Source: Ramlibacter terrae (GTDB taxonomy: Bacteria > Pseudomonadota > Gammaproteobacteria > Burkholderiales > Burkholderiaceae_C). Taken from it: a DNA stretch of 64,000 bases. The DNA lies in contig CP053418.1 in the NCBI GenBank assembly GCA_013127575.1, forward strand, positions 4,030,001 to 4,094,000, in the 5' to 3' direction. Below are positions 10,040 through 22,043 of the stretch, one piece after another. Below the pieces are notes generated by a model. The model was not told the origin of the DNA. It ran no database searches and saw only the letters and a program-made list of their open reading frames with translations. Position numbers and translations under genes: made by a program. Within the stretch, counting starts at the first letter, position 1. Every line of letters begins with the position of its first letter.

Positions 10040-10043
<4 letters not shown>
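9236..10043 (-). CDS. Acyl-CoA thioesterase, TesB-like double hot-dog
   Basis: About 269 residues. The N-terminal hot-dog domain includes GPYGGITAAQLLNAVLRHPD and LALTINYAAAVADGAFELRP. The C-terminal domain includes GFFDHTGQLWNEAGELLATT, the usual TesB-type ending. Members hydrolyse acyl-CoA to free acid and CoA, which can relieve CoA trapping during beta-oxidation. Breaks near 9340 (restores to CCAGG) and 9263 put the end in the frame VVYYKE then stop, whose TGA overlaps the SDR start. The ATG overlaps the thiolase stop once the thiolase break is repaired. Confidence 0.82.
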
Positions 10044-11254
<1,211 letters not shown>

Positions 11255-11258
<4 letters not shown>

Positions 11259-11668
11259 TTCGACTCCTTGTTCCTGTCTTGCTCCCTCCCCCGGGGAGGG
11301 CTGGGGTGGGGGCACGCGCCGCCAACACCGCCAGCTTTTCCATGATGACGGTCAGCACGCCGCCGCAATTCCGAAGCGGCTCGTTCGTCGCGAACCGCAA
11401 AACCTCGAACCCGTTCTCCGTAAAGAAGCGATCCCTTGCGGCGTCGTAGCTCTCACTTTCAGCATGTTGAGATCCGTCCAACTCCACGATCAGCTTCGGC
11501 GCGAGGCACGCGAAGTCGGCGATGTAGTTGCCCAGCGGGTGCTGCCGCCGAAACTTCACCCAGCTGTTCACCGCGCAATCCCCACCAGAGCTTGCGCTCC
11601 GAATCTGTCATTCCGCTGCGCAACGCCTTTGCATTGCGCTGTGCCCTCGGAGTCGACTGGTGTTGCAT
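11255..11668 (-). CDS. DUF559 (Vsr-like fold) endonuclease-domain protein
   Basis: Small protein related to very-short-patch-repair-type nucleases (DUF559). It shows MTDSERKLWWGLR, FRRQHPLGNYIADFACL, LIVELDGSQHAESESYD and DRFFTENGFEVLRF, with the acidic catalytic residues of this fold (IADF, ELDG). A one-base insertion near 11573 separates the N-terminal part from the rest. No stop is seen in frame before the thiolase start; a one-base repair would end it at 11255. DUF559 genes often occur as cargo beside repeats, and here palindromic repeats flank it on both sides. It interrupts an otherwise tightly overlapping beta-oxidation operon. Function in the cell is unknown. Confidence 0.7.
11280..11318. 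repeat. REP-like palindromic repeat, copy A
   Basis: CCCTCCCCCGGGGAGGG palindrome followed by CTGGGGTGGGGGC, lying over the C-terminal end of the DUF559 frame and just before the thiolase start. It shares its layout (GCCCnCACCCCAGCCCTC then a GGGAGAGGG-type return arm) with copies at 11671 and 26028. This copy is in the opposite orientation to the other two. Confidence 0.55.
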
Positions 11669-11670
11669 GG

Positions 11671-11712
11671 GTATGCCCCCTCCCCGGCCCTCCCCCAGAG
11701 GGGGAGGGAGAA
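11671..11712. repeat. REP-like palindromic repeat, copy B
   Basis: CCCCCTCCCC, then GGCCCTCCCCC, AGAG, and GGGGGAGGGAG, able to form a strong hairpin. It lies between the end of the 3-hydroxyacyl-CoA dehydrogenase gene (11716) and the start of the DUF559 gene (about 11668), on the other side of that gene from copy A. Confidence 0.55.
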
Positions 11713-11715
11713 GGA

Positions 11716-14109
11716 TCAGTTCCGCACCGGTTTCCCCGTGCTCAGCATCCCCAGGATCCGCTCCTGCGTCTTCGGGCTCTGCACCAGCTCGCAGAACGCC
11801 CTGGCGCTCCAGCGTCATCAGGTACTCCTCCGTCACCAGCGTGTTGGCATCCACATCCCCGCCCGTCACCACATGCGCGATCAGCGAGGCGATCCGGAAG
11901 TCGTGCGCGCTGATGAAGCCGCCGTCGCGCATGTTCACCAGCTGGCCCGGATGGTCGCCTTGCCGCTGCGGCCGGCGACGGGGAACTGGCGCTTCAGCGG
12001 CGGGCGGTAGCCCGCGTCGTACAGCGCTTTCGCCTGCTGCACGGCCACGTAAAGCAGTTCGTCCTTGTTCGGCACGACGACGTCGCTATCGAGCAGGTAG
12101 CCCAGCTTGCGCGACTCCAGCGCGCTGGTGCCGACCTTCGCCATGGCCGCGGCGGTGAAGCCTTCGGTCAGGAACTTCAGCAGGTCCTTGTCGGTGCTGG
12201 TGGCCGCGTTCTCGGCGGCACGGCGCGCGATGTACGTGAGGCCGCCGGCGCCGGGCACCGGCCCACGCCCACTTCCACCAGGCCGATGTAGCTTTCCATC
12301 GCGACGACCCGCTTGGCCGAATACACCGCCAGCTCGCAGCCGCCACCCAGCGCCAGCCCGCGCACGGCGGACACCACCGGCACGCTCGCATAGCGCAGGC
12401 GCAGCATGGTCTGCTGCATGAAGCCCTCGGCGTCTTCGATCGCCGCGACGCCCACCGCGATGAACGCGGGCAGCGTCGACTCGAGGTCGGCGCCCGCGCT
12501 GAACGGTTCGTCGCCCGACCAGACCACCAGCCCCCGGTAGTCGGCTTCGGCCATTTCGATGGCCTGCTGCAAGCCCTCGCACACCTCGGGGCTGATCGTA
12601 TGCATCTTGGTCTTGAGGCTGGCGATCAGCACTGGTCGTCCAGCGTCCACAGGCGGATGTTCTTGTCCTCGTGCAGCGTGGTGCCGGCCGTCTCGAACCG
12701 TGCACCGCCTTCGCCGCGCAGCAGTTCGGGGAACAGCTGGCGCTCGTACACCGGCAGCACGCGGCGCGGCTCGAACTTGCCGGAGGTCGGATTCCATGAA
12801 CCCTGTTCGGTGTGCACGCCGCCCGCGTCGGCGACGGGGCCCTTGAACACCCAGTCCGGCAGCGGCGCTTCGACAGCGCCTTGCCGGCTTCGATGTCTTC
12901 CCGGATCCACTGCGCGACCTGCAGCCAGCCCGCTTCCTGCCAGAGCTCGAACGGGCCCTGCTTCATGCCGAAGCCCCAGCGCATCGCCTGGTCGACGTCG
13001 CGCGCGGTGTCGGCGATGGTCGCCGGTGCACGGCCGCGTAGTGGAAACCGTTGCGCAGGATGGACCAGAGGAACTGGCCCTGCGCGCCGCTCGAATTGCG
13101 CAGCAGCTTCAGGCGCTCGGCGGCCGGCTTCTTCAGCATGCGGCCGTAGACCTCGTCGGCCTTCTGGCCGCCCGGCACGTACTCCTCGCTCTCGGGCTCG
13201 AAACGCAGCACGTCGCGGCCGACCTTCTTATAGAAGCCCGCCTTGGCCTTCTGCCCCGGGTAGCCCTTCTCCAGCAGCGTCTTCAGCACGGGCGGCGTCG
13301 CGAAGCTGGGATAGAACGGATCGGTCTCTTCGCTCAGCGTGTCCTGCAGCGTCTTGATGACGTGCGCCATCGTGTCGGCCCACCACGTCCGCCGTGCGGA
13401 ACGTGCCGCTGGAAGCGCGTCCCAGCTTCTTGCCGGTGAGGTCGTCGACGACGTCGTACGTCAGGCCGAACTTCTCCACCTCGCGCATCGTCCCCAGCAT
13501 GCCGGAGATGCCGACGCGGTTGGCGATGAAGTCGGGCGTGTCTTTCGCGCGCACGACGCCCTTGCCAAGGCCGCTGGTGACGAAGGTCTCGAGCTGGTCG
13601 AGCACGACGGGCTGCGTCGTCGGCGTCGCGATCAGCTCCACCAGATACATGTACCGCGGCGGGTTGAAGAAGTGGATGCCGCAGAAGCGCGGCTTGATGC
13701 TTTCCGGCAGCGCCTCGGACAGCTTCGTGATGGAGAGGCCGGAGGTGTTCGACGCGACGATCGCATGCTTCGCGATGTGCGGCGCGATCTTCTTGTAGAG
13801 ATCGAGCTTCCAGTCCATGCGCTCGGCGATCGCCTCGATCACCAGGTCGCATTCGCCGAGCAGCGCGAGGTGCTCTTCGTAGTTCGCCTGCTGGATCAGC
13901 ACGGCGTCGTCGGCCACGCCCAGCGGCGACGGCTTCTGCTTCTTCAGCGCCTCGACGGCCTTCGTGACGATGCCGTTCTTCGGACCTTCCTTGGCGGGCA
14001 GGTCGAAGAGCACCACCGGCACCTTCACGTTCACGAGATGCGCGGCGATCTGCGCGCCCATCACGCCGGCGCCGAGCACGGCCACCTTCTTCACCTGAAA
14101 TCGGCTCAT
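11716..14109 (-). CDS. 3-hydroxyacyl-CoA dehydrogenase/enoyl-CoA hydratase (FadB/FadN type)
   Basis: Bifunctional beta-oxidation enzyme of about 800 residues. The order is dehydrogenase first, then hydratase, as in the FadN-type arrangement. The NAD-binding motif VAVLGAGVMGAQIAAHL begins near residue 9; the dehydrogenase part includes ASNTSGLSITKLSEALP and GIHFFNPPRYMYLVELI. The C-terminal crotonase domain has FSAGADLESTLPAF and VRGLALGGGCELAVYSAK. The end is QERILGMLSTGKPVRN. Breaks lie near 13385, 13020, 12870, 12633, 12257, 11940 and 11805, mostly at CCWGG. The ATG at 14109 follows the DUF2147 gene by 14 bases. Assignment to the family is secure. Confidence 0.9.
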
Positions 14110-14123
14110 CTTGTTGCTTTCCA

Positions 14124-14555
14124 CTATTGCACCCGCGTCCACGTCTGCGTCCGGCCGAAGGGTCCGAAGGAGCCGCGCACGTCGAGCTTCTTGCCGCCGT
14201 CCACCGGCGTCAGCCGCAGCGTGTACTCGCGGCCGTTCTCGGGATCGAGGATCTTGCCGCCTTCCCAGACGTCCTTGCCCTCGGCCTTCTTCGCGCCGCG
14301 AATGATTTCGAGGCCTTCGATCGGCTTGCCCTTGCGCTCGTCGGAGCATTCGTCGCACACCGCGTTCGGCTTCGCATCCTTGGCGAGCCGCTTTTCGATG
14401 CGACCGCTCAGCACGCCGGCGTTGTCCGCGATACGGATCTCGGCCTTCACCTCGCCGGTCTTGTCGTCGACGTTGCGCCAGAGGCCGACGGGGGTAGCCT
14501 GCGCGAACGCCGCATTGGCGGCGACGAGCAGCGCCGTCGTCAGCATGCGCTTCAT
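14124..14555 (-). CDS. DUF2147 exported protein
   Basis: 143 residues, unbroken. A Sec signal peptide ([20 protein letters not shown]) precedes the DUF2147 domain, with GLWRNVDDKTGEVKAEIRI near its start and REYTLRLTPVDGGKKLDVRGS towards the end. A Cys pair (CDEC) is present. DUF2147 proteins are small beta-rich periplasmic proteins of unknown function and are repeatedly found inside Burkholderiales beta-oxidation operons. The ATG overlaps the acyl-CoA dehydrogenase stop. Confidence 0.85.
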   Translation of the reverse strand: MKRMLTTALLVAANAAFAQATPVGLWRNVDDKTGEVKAEIRIADNAGVLSGRIEKRLAKDAKPNAVCDECSDERKGKPIEGLEIIRGAKKAEGKDVWEGGKILDPENGREYTLRLTPVDGGKKLDVRGSFGPFGRTQTWTRVQ

Positions 14556-16347
14556 GCCAGCGCCTCGTTCGTGTCCAGCAGCACCTTCACGCCGCTGCGC
14601 GCGGTGCGCATCAGCGTCGCCGTCTCGGGGAACAGCTTGGCGAAGTAGAAGCGCGCCGTCTGCAGCTTGCCCCGGTAGAACGGGTCGGTGTTGCCGGCCT
14701 CGATCTCGCGCAGCGCCGTCTGCGCCATGCGGGCCCAGAAGTAGCCGAACACCGGGTGGCCGGCCACGCGCAGGTAGTCGACCGCGGCGCCGCCCACTTC
14801 GTCCGGGTTCTGGAAGCCCTTGAAGCCGATCTCGGTGGTGAACTTCGTCATCTGGTCGCCCGGGTAGGCGATCGGGTTGATGAACTCGGCCATCTTCTCG
14901 TTGACGCCTTCTTCTTCCACCAGCTGGGCGACGAGCTTGCCGAACTTCTTCAGCGTGGCGCCGTTGTTGCCCAGGATCTTGCGGCCCAGCAGGTCGAGCG
15001 ACTGGATGGTGTTCGTGCCTTCATAGATCATGTTGATGCGGTTGTCCCGCACGAACTGCTCCATGCCCCATTCCTTGATGAAGCCGTGGCCGCCGAACAC
15101 CTGCATGCACGCGTTGGTCGCGACGTGGCCGTTGTCGGTGATGAAGGCCTTCACGATCGGCGTCAGCAGCGCGACGATCTCGGCGCTGTCCTTGCGCACC
15201 TTCTCGTCGGGGTGGTACAGCTCCTTGTCCAGCAGCATCGTGCAGTAGATGGCCAGCGCGCGGCCGCCTTCGGCATAGGCCTTGGCGGTCAGCAGCATCT
15301 TGCGCACGTCGGGGTGCACGATGATCGGGTCGGCCGGCTTGTCCTTGGCCTTGGTGCCCGACAGCGAGCGCATCTGGATGCGGTCCTTCGCGTAGGCCAG
15401 CGCGTTCTGGTACGCCACTTCGGTCAGGCCCAGCGACTGGTTGCCCACGCCCGGCGGGCGGCATTCATCATCACGAACATGGCCGCCAGGCCCTTGTTCG
15501 GCTGGCCGACCAGCGTGCCGACGGCGTTCTCCAGCACCAGCTGCGCGGTGGCGTTGCCGTGGATGCCCATCTTAAGTTCCAGGCCGCCGCAGTAGATGCC
15601 GTTCCGCTCACCGAGGGAGCCATCGGCCTTCACGTTGTACTTGGGCACCAGGAACAGGCTGATGCCCTTGCTGCCGGCCGGCGAATCCGGCAGGCGCGCC
15701 AGCACCCGGTGGAGGATGTTCTCCGCCATGTCGTGCTCGCCGGCGCTGATGAAGATCTTGTTGCCGGTGATGCGGTAGGTGCCGTCGGCCTGCGGCTCGG
15801 CCTTGGTGCGCAGCAGGCCCGGTCGGTGCCGCAATGCGGCTCGGTCAGGCACATGGTGCCGGTCCACTCGCCCGACACGAGCTTGGGCAGGTAGGTCTTC
15901 TTCTGTTCGTCGGTGCCGTGCGCGTGCAGCGCTTCGTACGCGCCGTGCGACAGGCCGGGATACATCGTCCAGGCCTGGTTGGCGCTGTTCAGCATCTCGT
16001 ACATGCACTGGTTGACCACGAACGGAAGGCCCCCGGCCGCCGTACTCCGGGTCGCACGAGAGCGCCGGCCAGCCGCCTTCGATGAACTTGGCGTAGGCGT
16101 CCTTGAAGCCGGTGGGCGTCGTGACCTCGTGCGTCTTCGGGTCCAGCTTGCAGCCCTCCTCGTCGCCCGTGATGTTCAGCGGGAACGTGACCTCCGAAGC
16201 GAACTTGCCGGCTTCTTCCAGCACCGCGTTGATGGTGTCGGCGTCGACTTCGGCGTGGCGCGGCAGCGCCTTGAATTCGTCGGTGACCTTGAGCACTTCG
16301 TGCATCACGAACTGCATGTCGCGCAGGGGCGGGGTGTAGGCGGGCAT
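14552..16347 (-). CDS. Acyl-CoA dehydrogenase with C-terminal extension
   Basis: FAD flavoenzyme of about 598 residues that introduces the alpha-beta double bond into acyl-CoA. The length and layout fit the long, DmdC/FadE5-like subgroup with an extra C-terminal domain. Visible motifs are [45 protein letters not shown] and [19 protein letters not shown], then [12 protein letters not shown] with the catalytic Glu. Breaks lie near 16035, 15818 and 15449, all restoring to CCWGG. It starts two bases after the TetR stop, so TetR, dehydrogenase and DUF2147 form one transcript. Confidence 0.9.
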
Positions 16348-16349
16348 GG

Positions 16350-17047
16350 TTACTCCTTGGCGGTCCGGGCCGGACGGGTGGTTTTGGTGGTGGGCTTGGG
16401 CGCAGCGCCGTAGCGCTGCAGGATGTGTTCGAAGCCCGCATGCGCGCGGGCGATGGAGCCGGGGTTCTGCAGGAAGCGCGCCTCGTAATGCAGTGCGAGG
16501 ATCAGGCCGTGGATCTCGAACAGCATCTGCTCTTCGTCCACGTCGGCCTTCAGGTGCCCTTCTTCCTTGGCCGGGGTGATGGCGCGGCGCATGGCCTGGT
16601 GCCGGTCTGCACGGAGAGCGCGAGTTCGTCGCGCACCGGTCCCGGCCGGTCGTCGAATTCGACGGCGCCGCTGATGTAGATGCAGCCGGAATCGAGCTCG
16701 ACCGAGGTCAGCTTCATCCAGTTGGCGAACATCGCGCGCAGGCGCGGCAGGCCGCGCGCTTCGTCGACCGCCGGGTAGAAGACCTGTTGCTCGAAGCGCG
16801 CGTGGTACTCCCGCACCACGGAAATCTGCAGTTCCTCGCGCGAGCCGAAGTGGGCGAACACGCCCGACTTGCTCATCTGCGTGGCCTCGGCCAGCGCGCC
16901 GATGGAGAGCCCTTCCAGCCCGATCTGCGTGGCGAGCGCCAGGGCGGCGTCGACGATGGCGGCCTTGGTCTGCTGGCCCTTCTGCAAGGCCTTGCCGGGC
17001 CGCGCGCGGGCACGGGCGGGACGGGACGGCAGGTCGGTGGCGGACAT
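16350..17047 (-). CDS. TetR-family regulator of the beta-oxidation operon
   Basis: About 232 residues. The HTH is GLSIGALAEATQMSKSGVFAHFGSREELQ. The ligand domain includes SGCIYISGAVEFDDRPGPVRDE and a C-terminal segment with LILALHYEARFL. The Arg/Lys-rich tails at both ends (ARARARPGKALQ; PTTKTTRPARTAKE) are typical of Burkholderiales members. The start MSATDLPSRP was chosen because it follows the palindromic operator candidate directly. One break lies near 16603, next to a CCAGG. As first gene of the operon it probably autorepresses and is released by an acyl-CoA; this is inference. Confidence 0.85.
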
Positions 17048-17070
17048 GGGCGGGGCTTGGCGGAATAAAA

Positions 17071-17084
17071 CGAACGGTCGTTCT
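17071..17084. promoter_or_regulatory. Candidate TetR operator before the beta-oxidation operon
   Basis: GAAC-GGTC-GTTC inverted repeat (arms 17072-17075 and 17080-17083) about 25 bases before the TetR start, in an A/T-rich stretch. The GAACG/CGTTC type of dyad is common upstream of TetR genes in fatty-acid operons. Confidence 0.5.
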
Positions 17085-17094
17085 ATTTTGCACG

Positions 17095-17126
17095 AAAAAA
17101 GGGGGCGAGGGGAAGCCCCTCGCCCC
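17095..17126 (-). terminator. Rho-independent terminator after the FAH-family gene
   Basis: On the minus strand, a perfect 11-bp stem GGGGCGAGGGG / CCCCTCGCCCC with a 3-base loop (CTT) is followed at once by CTTTTTT. It lies 23 bases after the FAH-family stop codon (17149). It separates that operon from the TetR-led operon. Confidence 0.85.
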
Positions 17127-17148
17127 GCCACCCGTCAGGAAATCCGGG

Positions 17149-17997
17149 TCAGAGCTTGAACGGCACCACCCGCTGCCGCTGCTCGCCCAGGCCTTCGATG
17201 CCCAGCGTCATCACGTCGCCCTTCTTCAGGAACTTCGGCGGCTTCATGCCCAGCCCCACGCCGGGCGGCGTGCCGGTGGTGATGATGTCGCCCGGCATCA
17301 GCGTCATGAACTGGCTGAGGTAGCTGACGATGGTCGGCACGTTGAAGATCATCGTCTTCGTGTTGCCGGTCTGCATGCGTTCGCCGTTGACGTCCAGCCA
17401 CATGCCCGGGCGGTGCACGTTCGGGATCTCGTCGGGCGTGACCAGCCACGGGCCGACCGGGCCGAAGGTGTCGCAGCCCTTGCCCTTGTCCCATTGCGGG
17501 CCGCGCTCCAGCTGGAATTCGCGTTCGCTGACGTCATTGCAGATGGCGTAGCCGGCCCGAAGTCGAGCGCCCCCGGTCTTGGGCACGTAGCGCGCGCGAG
17601 TGCCGATGATGATCGCCAGCTCGACTTCCCAGTCGCCCTTGACCGAGTTCTTCGGCAGCATCACGTCGTCGTTGGGGCCCTGCAGCGACGTGGTGGCCTT
17701 CATGAAGACCACCGGCTCCTTGGGGATCGGCATGCCGGCTTCGGCGGCGTGGTCGCTGTAGTTCAGGCCGATGGCCACGAACTTGCCGACGTTGTTCACC
17801 GGGCAGCCGTAGCGCGGCGTGCCGCGCACCAGCGGCAGCTTGGCCGGGTTGAGCTTGCGCAGCTTCGCCAGCGATGCGGCGGAGAGCTGCGCGGGGCCGA
17901 GGTCCGGCACCACGCCGCTCAGGTCGCGGATGCGGCCGTCGGCGTCGACCAGGCCCGGCTTTTCCTTGCCCGGGTTGCCATAGCGTACGAGTTTCAT
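17149..17997 (-). CDS. Fumarylacetoacetate hydrolase (FAH) family protein
   Basis: 282 residues. The FAH fold is shown by VAIGLNYSDHAAEAGMPIP, the metal ligands in GDWEVELAIIIG, then NDVSEREFQLERGPQWDKGK and DIITTGTPPGVGLGMKPPKF. Proteins of this type cleave C-C bonds of 2,4-diketo acids and include 2,4-diketo-3-deoxy-L-fuconate hydrolase, which yields pyruvate plus lactate. The stretch around 17560 reads oddly (KTGGARLRAGYAI), probably two compensating indels. It is the last gene of the minus-strand arm of the sugar-acid locus and is followed by a strong terminator. Substrate assignment is an inference from the neighbours. Confidence 0.87.
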   Translation of the reverse strand: MKLVRYGNPGKEKPGLVDADGRIRDLSGVVPDLGPAQLSAASLAKLRKLNPAKLPLVRGTPRYGCPVNNVGKFVAIGLNYSDHAAEAGMPIPKEPVVFMKATTSLQGPNDDVMLPKNSVKGDWEVELAIIIGTRARYVPKTGGARLRAGYAICNDVSEREFQLERGPQWDKGKGCDTFGPVGPWLVTPDEIPNVHRPGMWLDVNGERMQTGNTKTMIFNVPTIVSYLSQFMTLMPGDIITTGTPPGVGLGMKPPKFLKKGDVMTLGIEGLGEQRQRVVPFKL

Positions 17998-18018
17998 TGT
18001 TGTCGCCTCTTCTTGGGG

Positions 18019-19505
<1,487 letters not shown>

Positions 19506-19583
19506 GTGCATGTCTCCGGTTGCCGCAACGCTTGCGGGTTTTGCCGGATGCGCGGCAACCGGCCGGCGTCGATATTAATTGGC

Positions 19584-19603
19584 CTGACCACTTGGCCAGT
19601 CAG
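19584..19603. promoter_or_regulatory. Candidate GntR operator in the divergent promoter region
   Basis: Inverted repeat CTGAC (19584-19588) / GTCAG (19599-19603), overlapped by a second pair TGGCC / GGCCA. It is placed midway between the divergent SDR (19505) and GntR (19627) starts. FCD-type GntR proteins bind dyads of this size near their own gene. Confidence 0.45.
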
Positions 19604-19626
19604 TAGCAACCCGAACCCATCCTGCA

Positions 19627-20365
19627 TGCCCCTGCAAGCCGTCGAGTCGAGCCGCCTGTACCGCCAGATCGCGGAGCAGCTGCGTGGGCTGATCACTTCG
19701 GGCGAATTCGACGCCGGCACGCGGCTGCCCGCCGAACGGGACCTGGCGCGCCAGCTCGGCGTGAGCCGGCCCTCGGTGCGCGAGGCGCTGATCGCGCTCG
19801 AAGTCGAAGGCTGGGTCGAGGTGCGCACCGGCTCCGGCGTGTACGTGCTGCCGAGCGCCCGCCACAACGGCAACAGCAACGGCGTGCACGCCGGCGCCGC
19901 GCCCGCCAGCGGCACCGATCCCGACTGGGGGCCGCTCGAATTGATGCGTGCCCGCGAACTCGTCGAGGGCGAAGTTGCGGCGCTGGCCGCCCGCCATGCG
20001 CGCAAGGTGCACGTGGCCGCGATGCTGGCCGCGCTGGCGCAGATGCGCGAAGACATCGCCGCCGGCGTGGTGCCGCGCAGCGGCGACGAAGCCTTCCACA
20101 ACGCCATCGCCAGGCCTGCGGCAACGACGTGCTGTCCGACACCGTGCGCGTCTACTGGCAAGCCCGCCGCGGGCCGCTGTCGGAGCGCCTCGGCGAATAC
20201 TTCGAGAACCCGCCTTCGTGGAACGACGCCATCGTCGAACACACGGCGGTGCTGGATGCGATCCGCGCGCGCGACGCCACCGCCGCGCGCGAAGCGATGC
20301 AGGCCCACCTGCAGAAGGCCTGCAAGAGATACAGCGCGAGCTGGCGCCGCGCCAACAGTTCCTGA
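19627..20365 (+). CDS. GntR-family regulator, FadR/FCD subgroup
   Basis: About 246 residues. The N-terminal winged helix is IAEQLRGLITSGEFDAGTRL followed by ARQLGVSRPSVREALIALEV. The C-terminal FCD ligand domain begins LELMRARELVEGEVAALAARH and ends ARDATAAREAMQAHLQKA. One break near 20110 sits in a GCCCAGG context (expected HNAIAQACGNDV). The gene faces the SDR genes across the candidate operator and precedes the TRAP genes. FCD regulators of this kind respond to carboxylate sugars, so control of both arms of the locus is likely. Confidence 0.87.
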
Positions 20366-20396
20366 CGCCAGAAAACCACCCCTAGGAGACAACACC

Positions 20397-21372
20397 ATGC
20401 GCAAACGCTTCACCCTGCAACTGATCGCCGCCTGCGCCCTCGCGGCCGCCGTGGCCGCCCCGGCCCCAGCCCAGACCAAGCTCAAGTGGGCCCACGTCTA
20501 CGAGACGTCGGAGCCGTTCCACAAGTATTCCGTGTGGGCGGGCGAGGAGATCAGAAGCGCACCAACGGCAAATACGACATCCAGGTCTTCCCGGCCTCCA
20601 GCCCGGGCAAGGAAAGCGACATCAACCCGGGGCCTGCAGCTGGGCACGGTGGACATCATCCTGACCGGCGCGAGCTTCGCCGGCAACAGCTACAAGCCGC
20701 TGGCCATCACCTACTTCCCGTTCATCTTCCGCGACGCCGAACACCAGCTGAAGTACGCCAAGAGCGACGTCTTCCGCGAACTGGCCAAGGGCTACGACGA
20801 GAAGACCGGCAACCACATCACGGCCCTGAACTACTACGGCGCGCGCCACGTCACCTCGAACAAGGCCATCACCAAGCCCGAGGACATGAAGGGCCTGAAG
20901 ATCCGCGTGCCCGATGCGCCGGCCTACGGCCTTCCCGAAGTCGCTCGGCGCCAACCCGACGCCGATCGCCTTCGCCGAGGTCTACCGGCCCTGCAGAACG
21001 GCACCGTGGAAGCGCAGGAGAACCCGCTGCCGACCATCGAAGCCAAGAAGTTCTTCGAGGTGCAGAAGAACATCTCGCTGACGGGCCACATCGTCGACTC
21101 GCTGCTGACGGTGGTGTCGGGTCCGCTTTGGGGCAAGCTGACCGCCGACGAGAAGAAGATCTTCACCGACGTGATGCAGGAAGCCGCCGAGAAGACCGGC
21201 CGCGAGATCATCGCCTCCGAAGCCCGCCACGGTCGACGAGTTCAAGAAGAAGGGCAACAACGTGATCACGGTGGACAAGAACGCCTTCCGCGAGGCCGTC
21301 CTGAAGAACACCAAGCCCACCGACCACGGCTACCGCCAGCAGGACTACGACCGCATCCTGCAGATCAAGTAA
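20397..21372 (+). CDS. dctP: TRAP transporter solute-binding protein (DctP type)
   Basis: About 326 residues with a Sec signal peptide (MRKRFTLQLIAACALAAAVA to about APAQ). DctP features are LKWAHVYETSEPFHKY, KYDIQVFPASSPGKE, MKGLKIRVPDAPAYG with the conserved carboxylate-binding Arg, and NGTVEAQENPLPTI. It binds an organic or sugar acid in the periplasm. Breaks occur near 20550, 20622, 20935, 20991 and 21230. A ribosome-binding site (TAGGAG) lies just before the ATG. The ligand is unknown; the downstream dehydratase points to an aldonate or uronate-type acid. Confidence 0.88.
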
Positions 21373-21431
21373 GGCAACCCGAAGCCGGCGCGGCGCGCTG
21401 GCTTCTCACTGACAACAACGAACACCGAGAC

Positions 21432-22003
21432 ATGACCACTGCCATCGACGACATGCCCAAGGTGATGGGCGACGACGGGGAGTTCCACGCGCAGGACGAG
21501 GCGGTGGACCTGTCGGGCACCCCCCGGGAGGCCCGGGTGGCCCTCGCCTTCTTCTGGATCCTCGGCTCGGTGGTCTTCTACCAGTTCTTCACGCGCTACG
21601 TGCTGAACGATTCGGCCGCGTGGACCGAGGAAATCGCGCGCTACCTGCTGATCGCCGTGGTCTTCACCGGCGCCACGCTGGGCGTGATCAAGAACAACCA
21701 CATCCGGTGGACTTCTTCTACCGCTACATGCCCAAGCGCATGGGCCGCACGATGTCGGCGGTGGTCGACGTGTTGCGCATCCTGTTCTTCGCGGCGGCCG
21801 TGGTGCTCACGCTGATGATGATGCTCAAGCTGGGCAACAACTCGCGCATGACGATGGTCGACCTTCCCATGAACTGGGTCTACGGCATCTGCCTGGTCGG
21901 CTTCGCCATGATGACCGTGCGCGCCGTGATGGTCGCGCGGCGCCACTGGCAGCGCGGCTACAGCGTGCTGGAACGCCCCATGACAGAGATGACGGACGCC
22001 TGA
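21432..22003 (+). CDS. dctQ: TRAP transporter small membrane subunit (DctQ type)
   Basis: About 190 residues with four predicted membrane helices: ARVALAFFWILGSVVFYQFF, YLLIAVVFTGATLGVI, VVDVLRILFFAAAVVLTLMM and WVYGICLVGFAMMTVRAVMV. The DctQ hallmark AWTEEIARYLL is present after helix 1. The soluble N-terminal extension of about 35 acidic residues is longer than usual. One break lies near 21707 (expected HIRVDFFYRY). It lies between the binding protein and large subunit genes. Confidence 0.86.
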
Positions 22004-22043
22004 GCGCCGGCACCGCACGACAACAAAAACGAGACGACGAAGC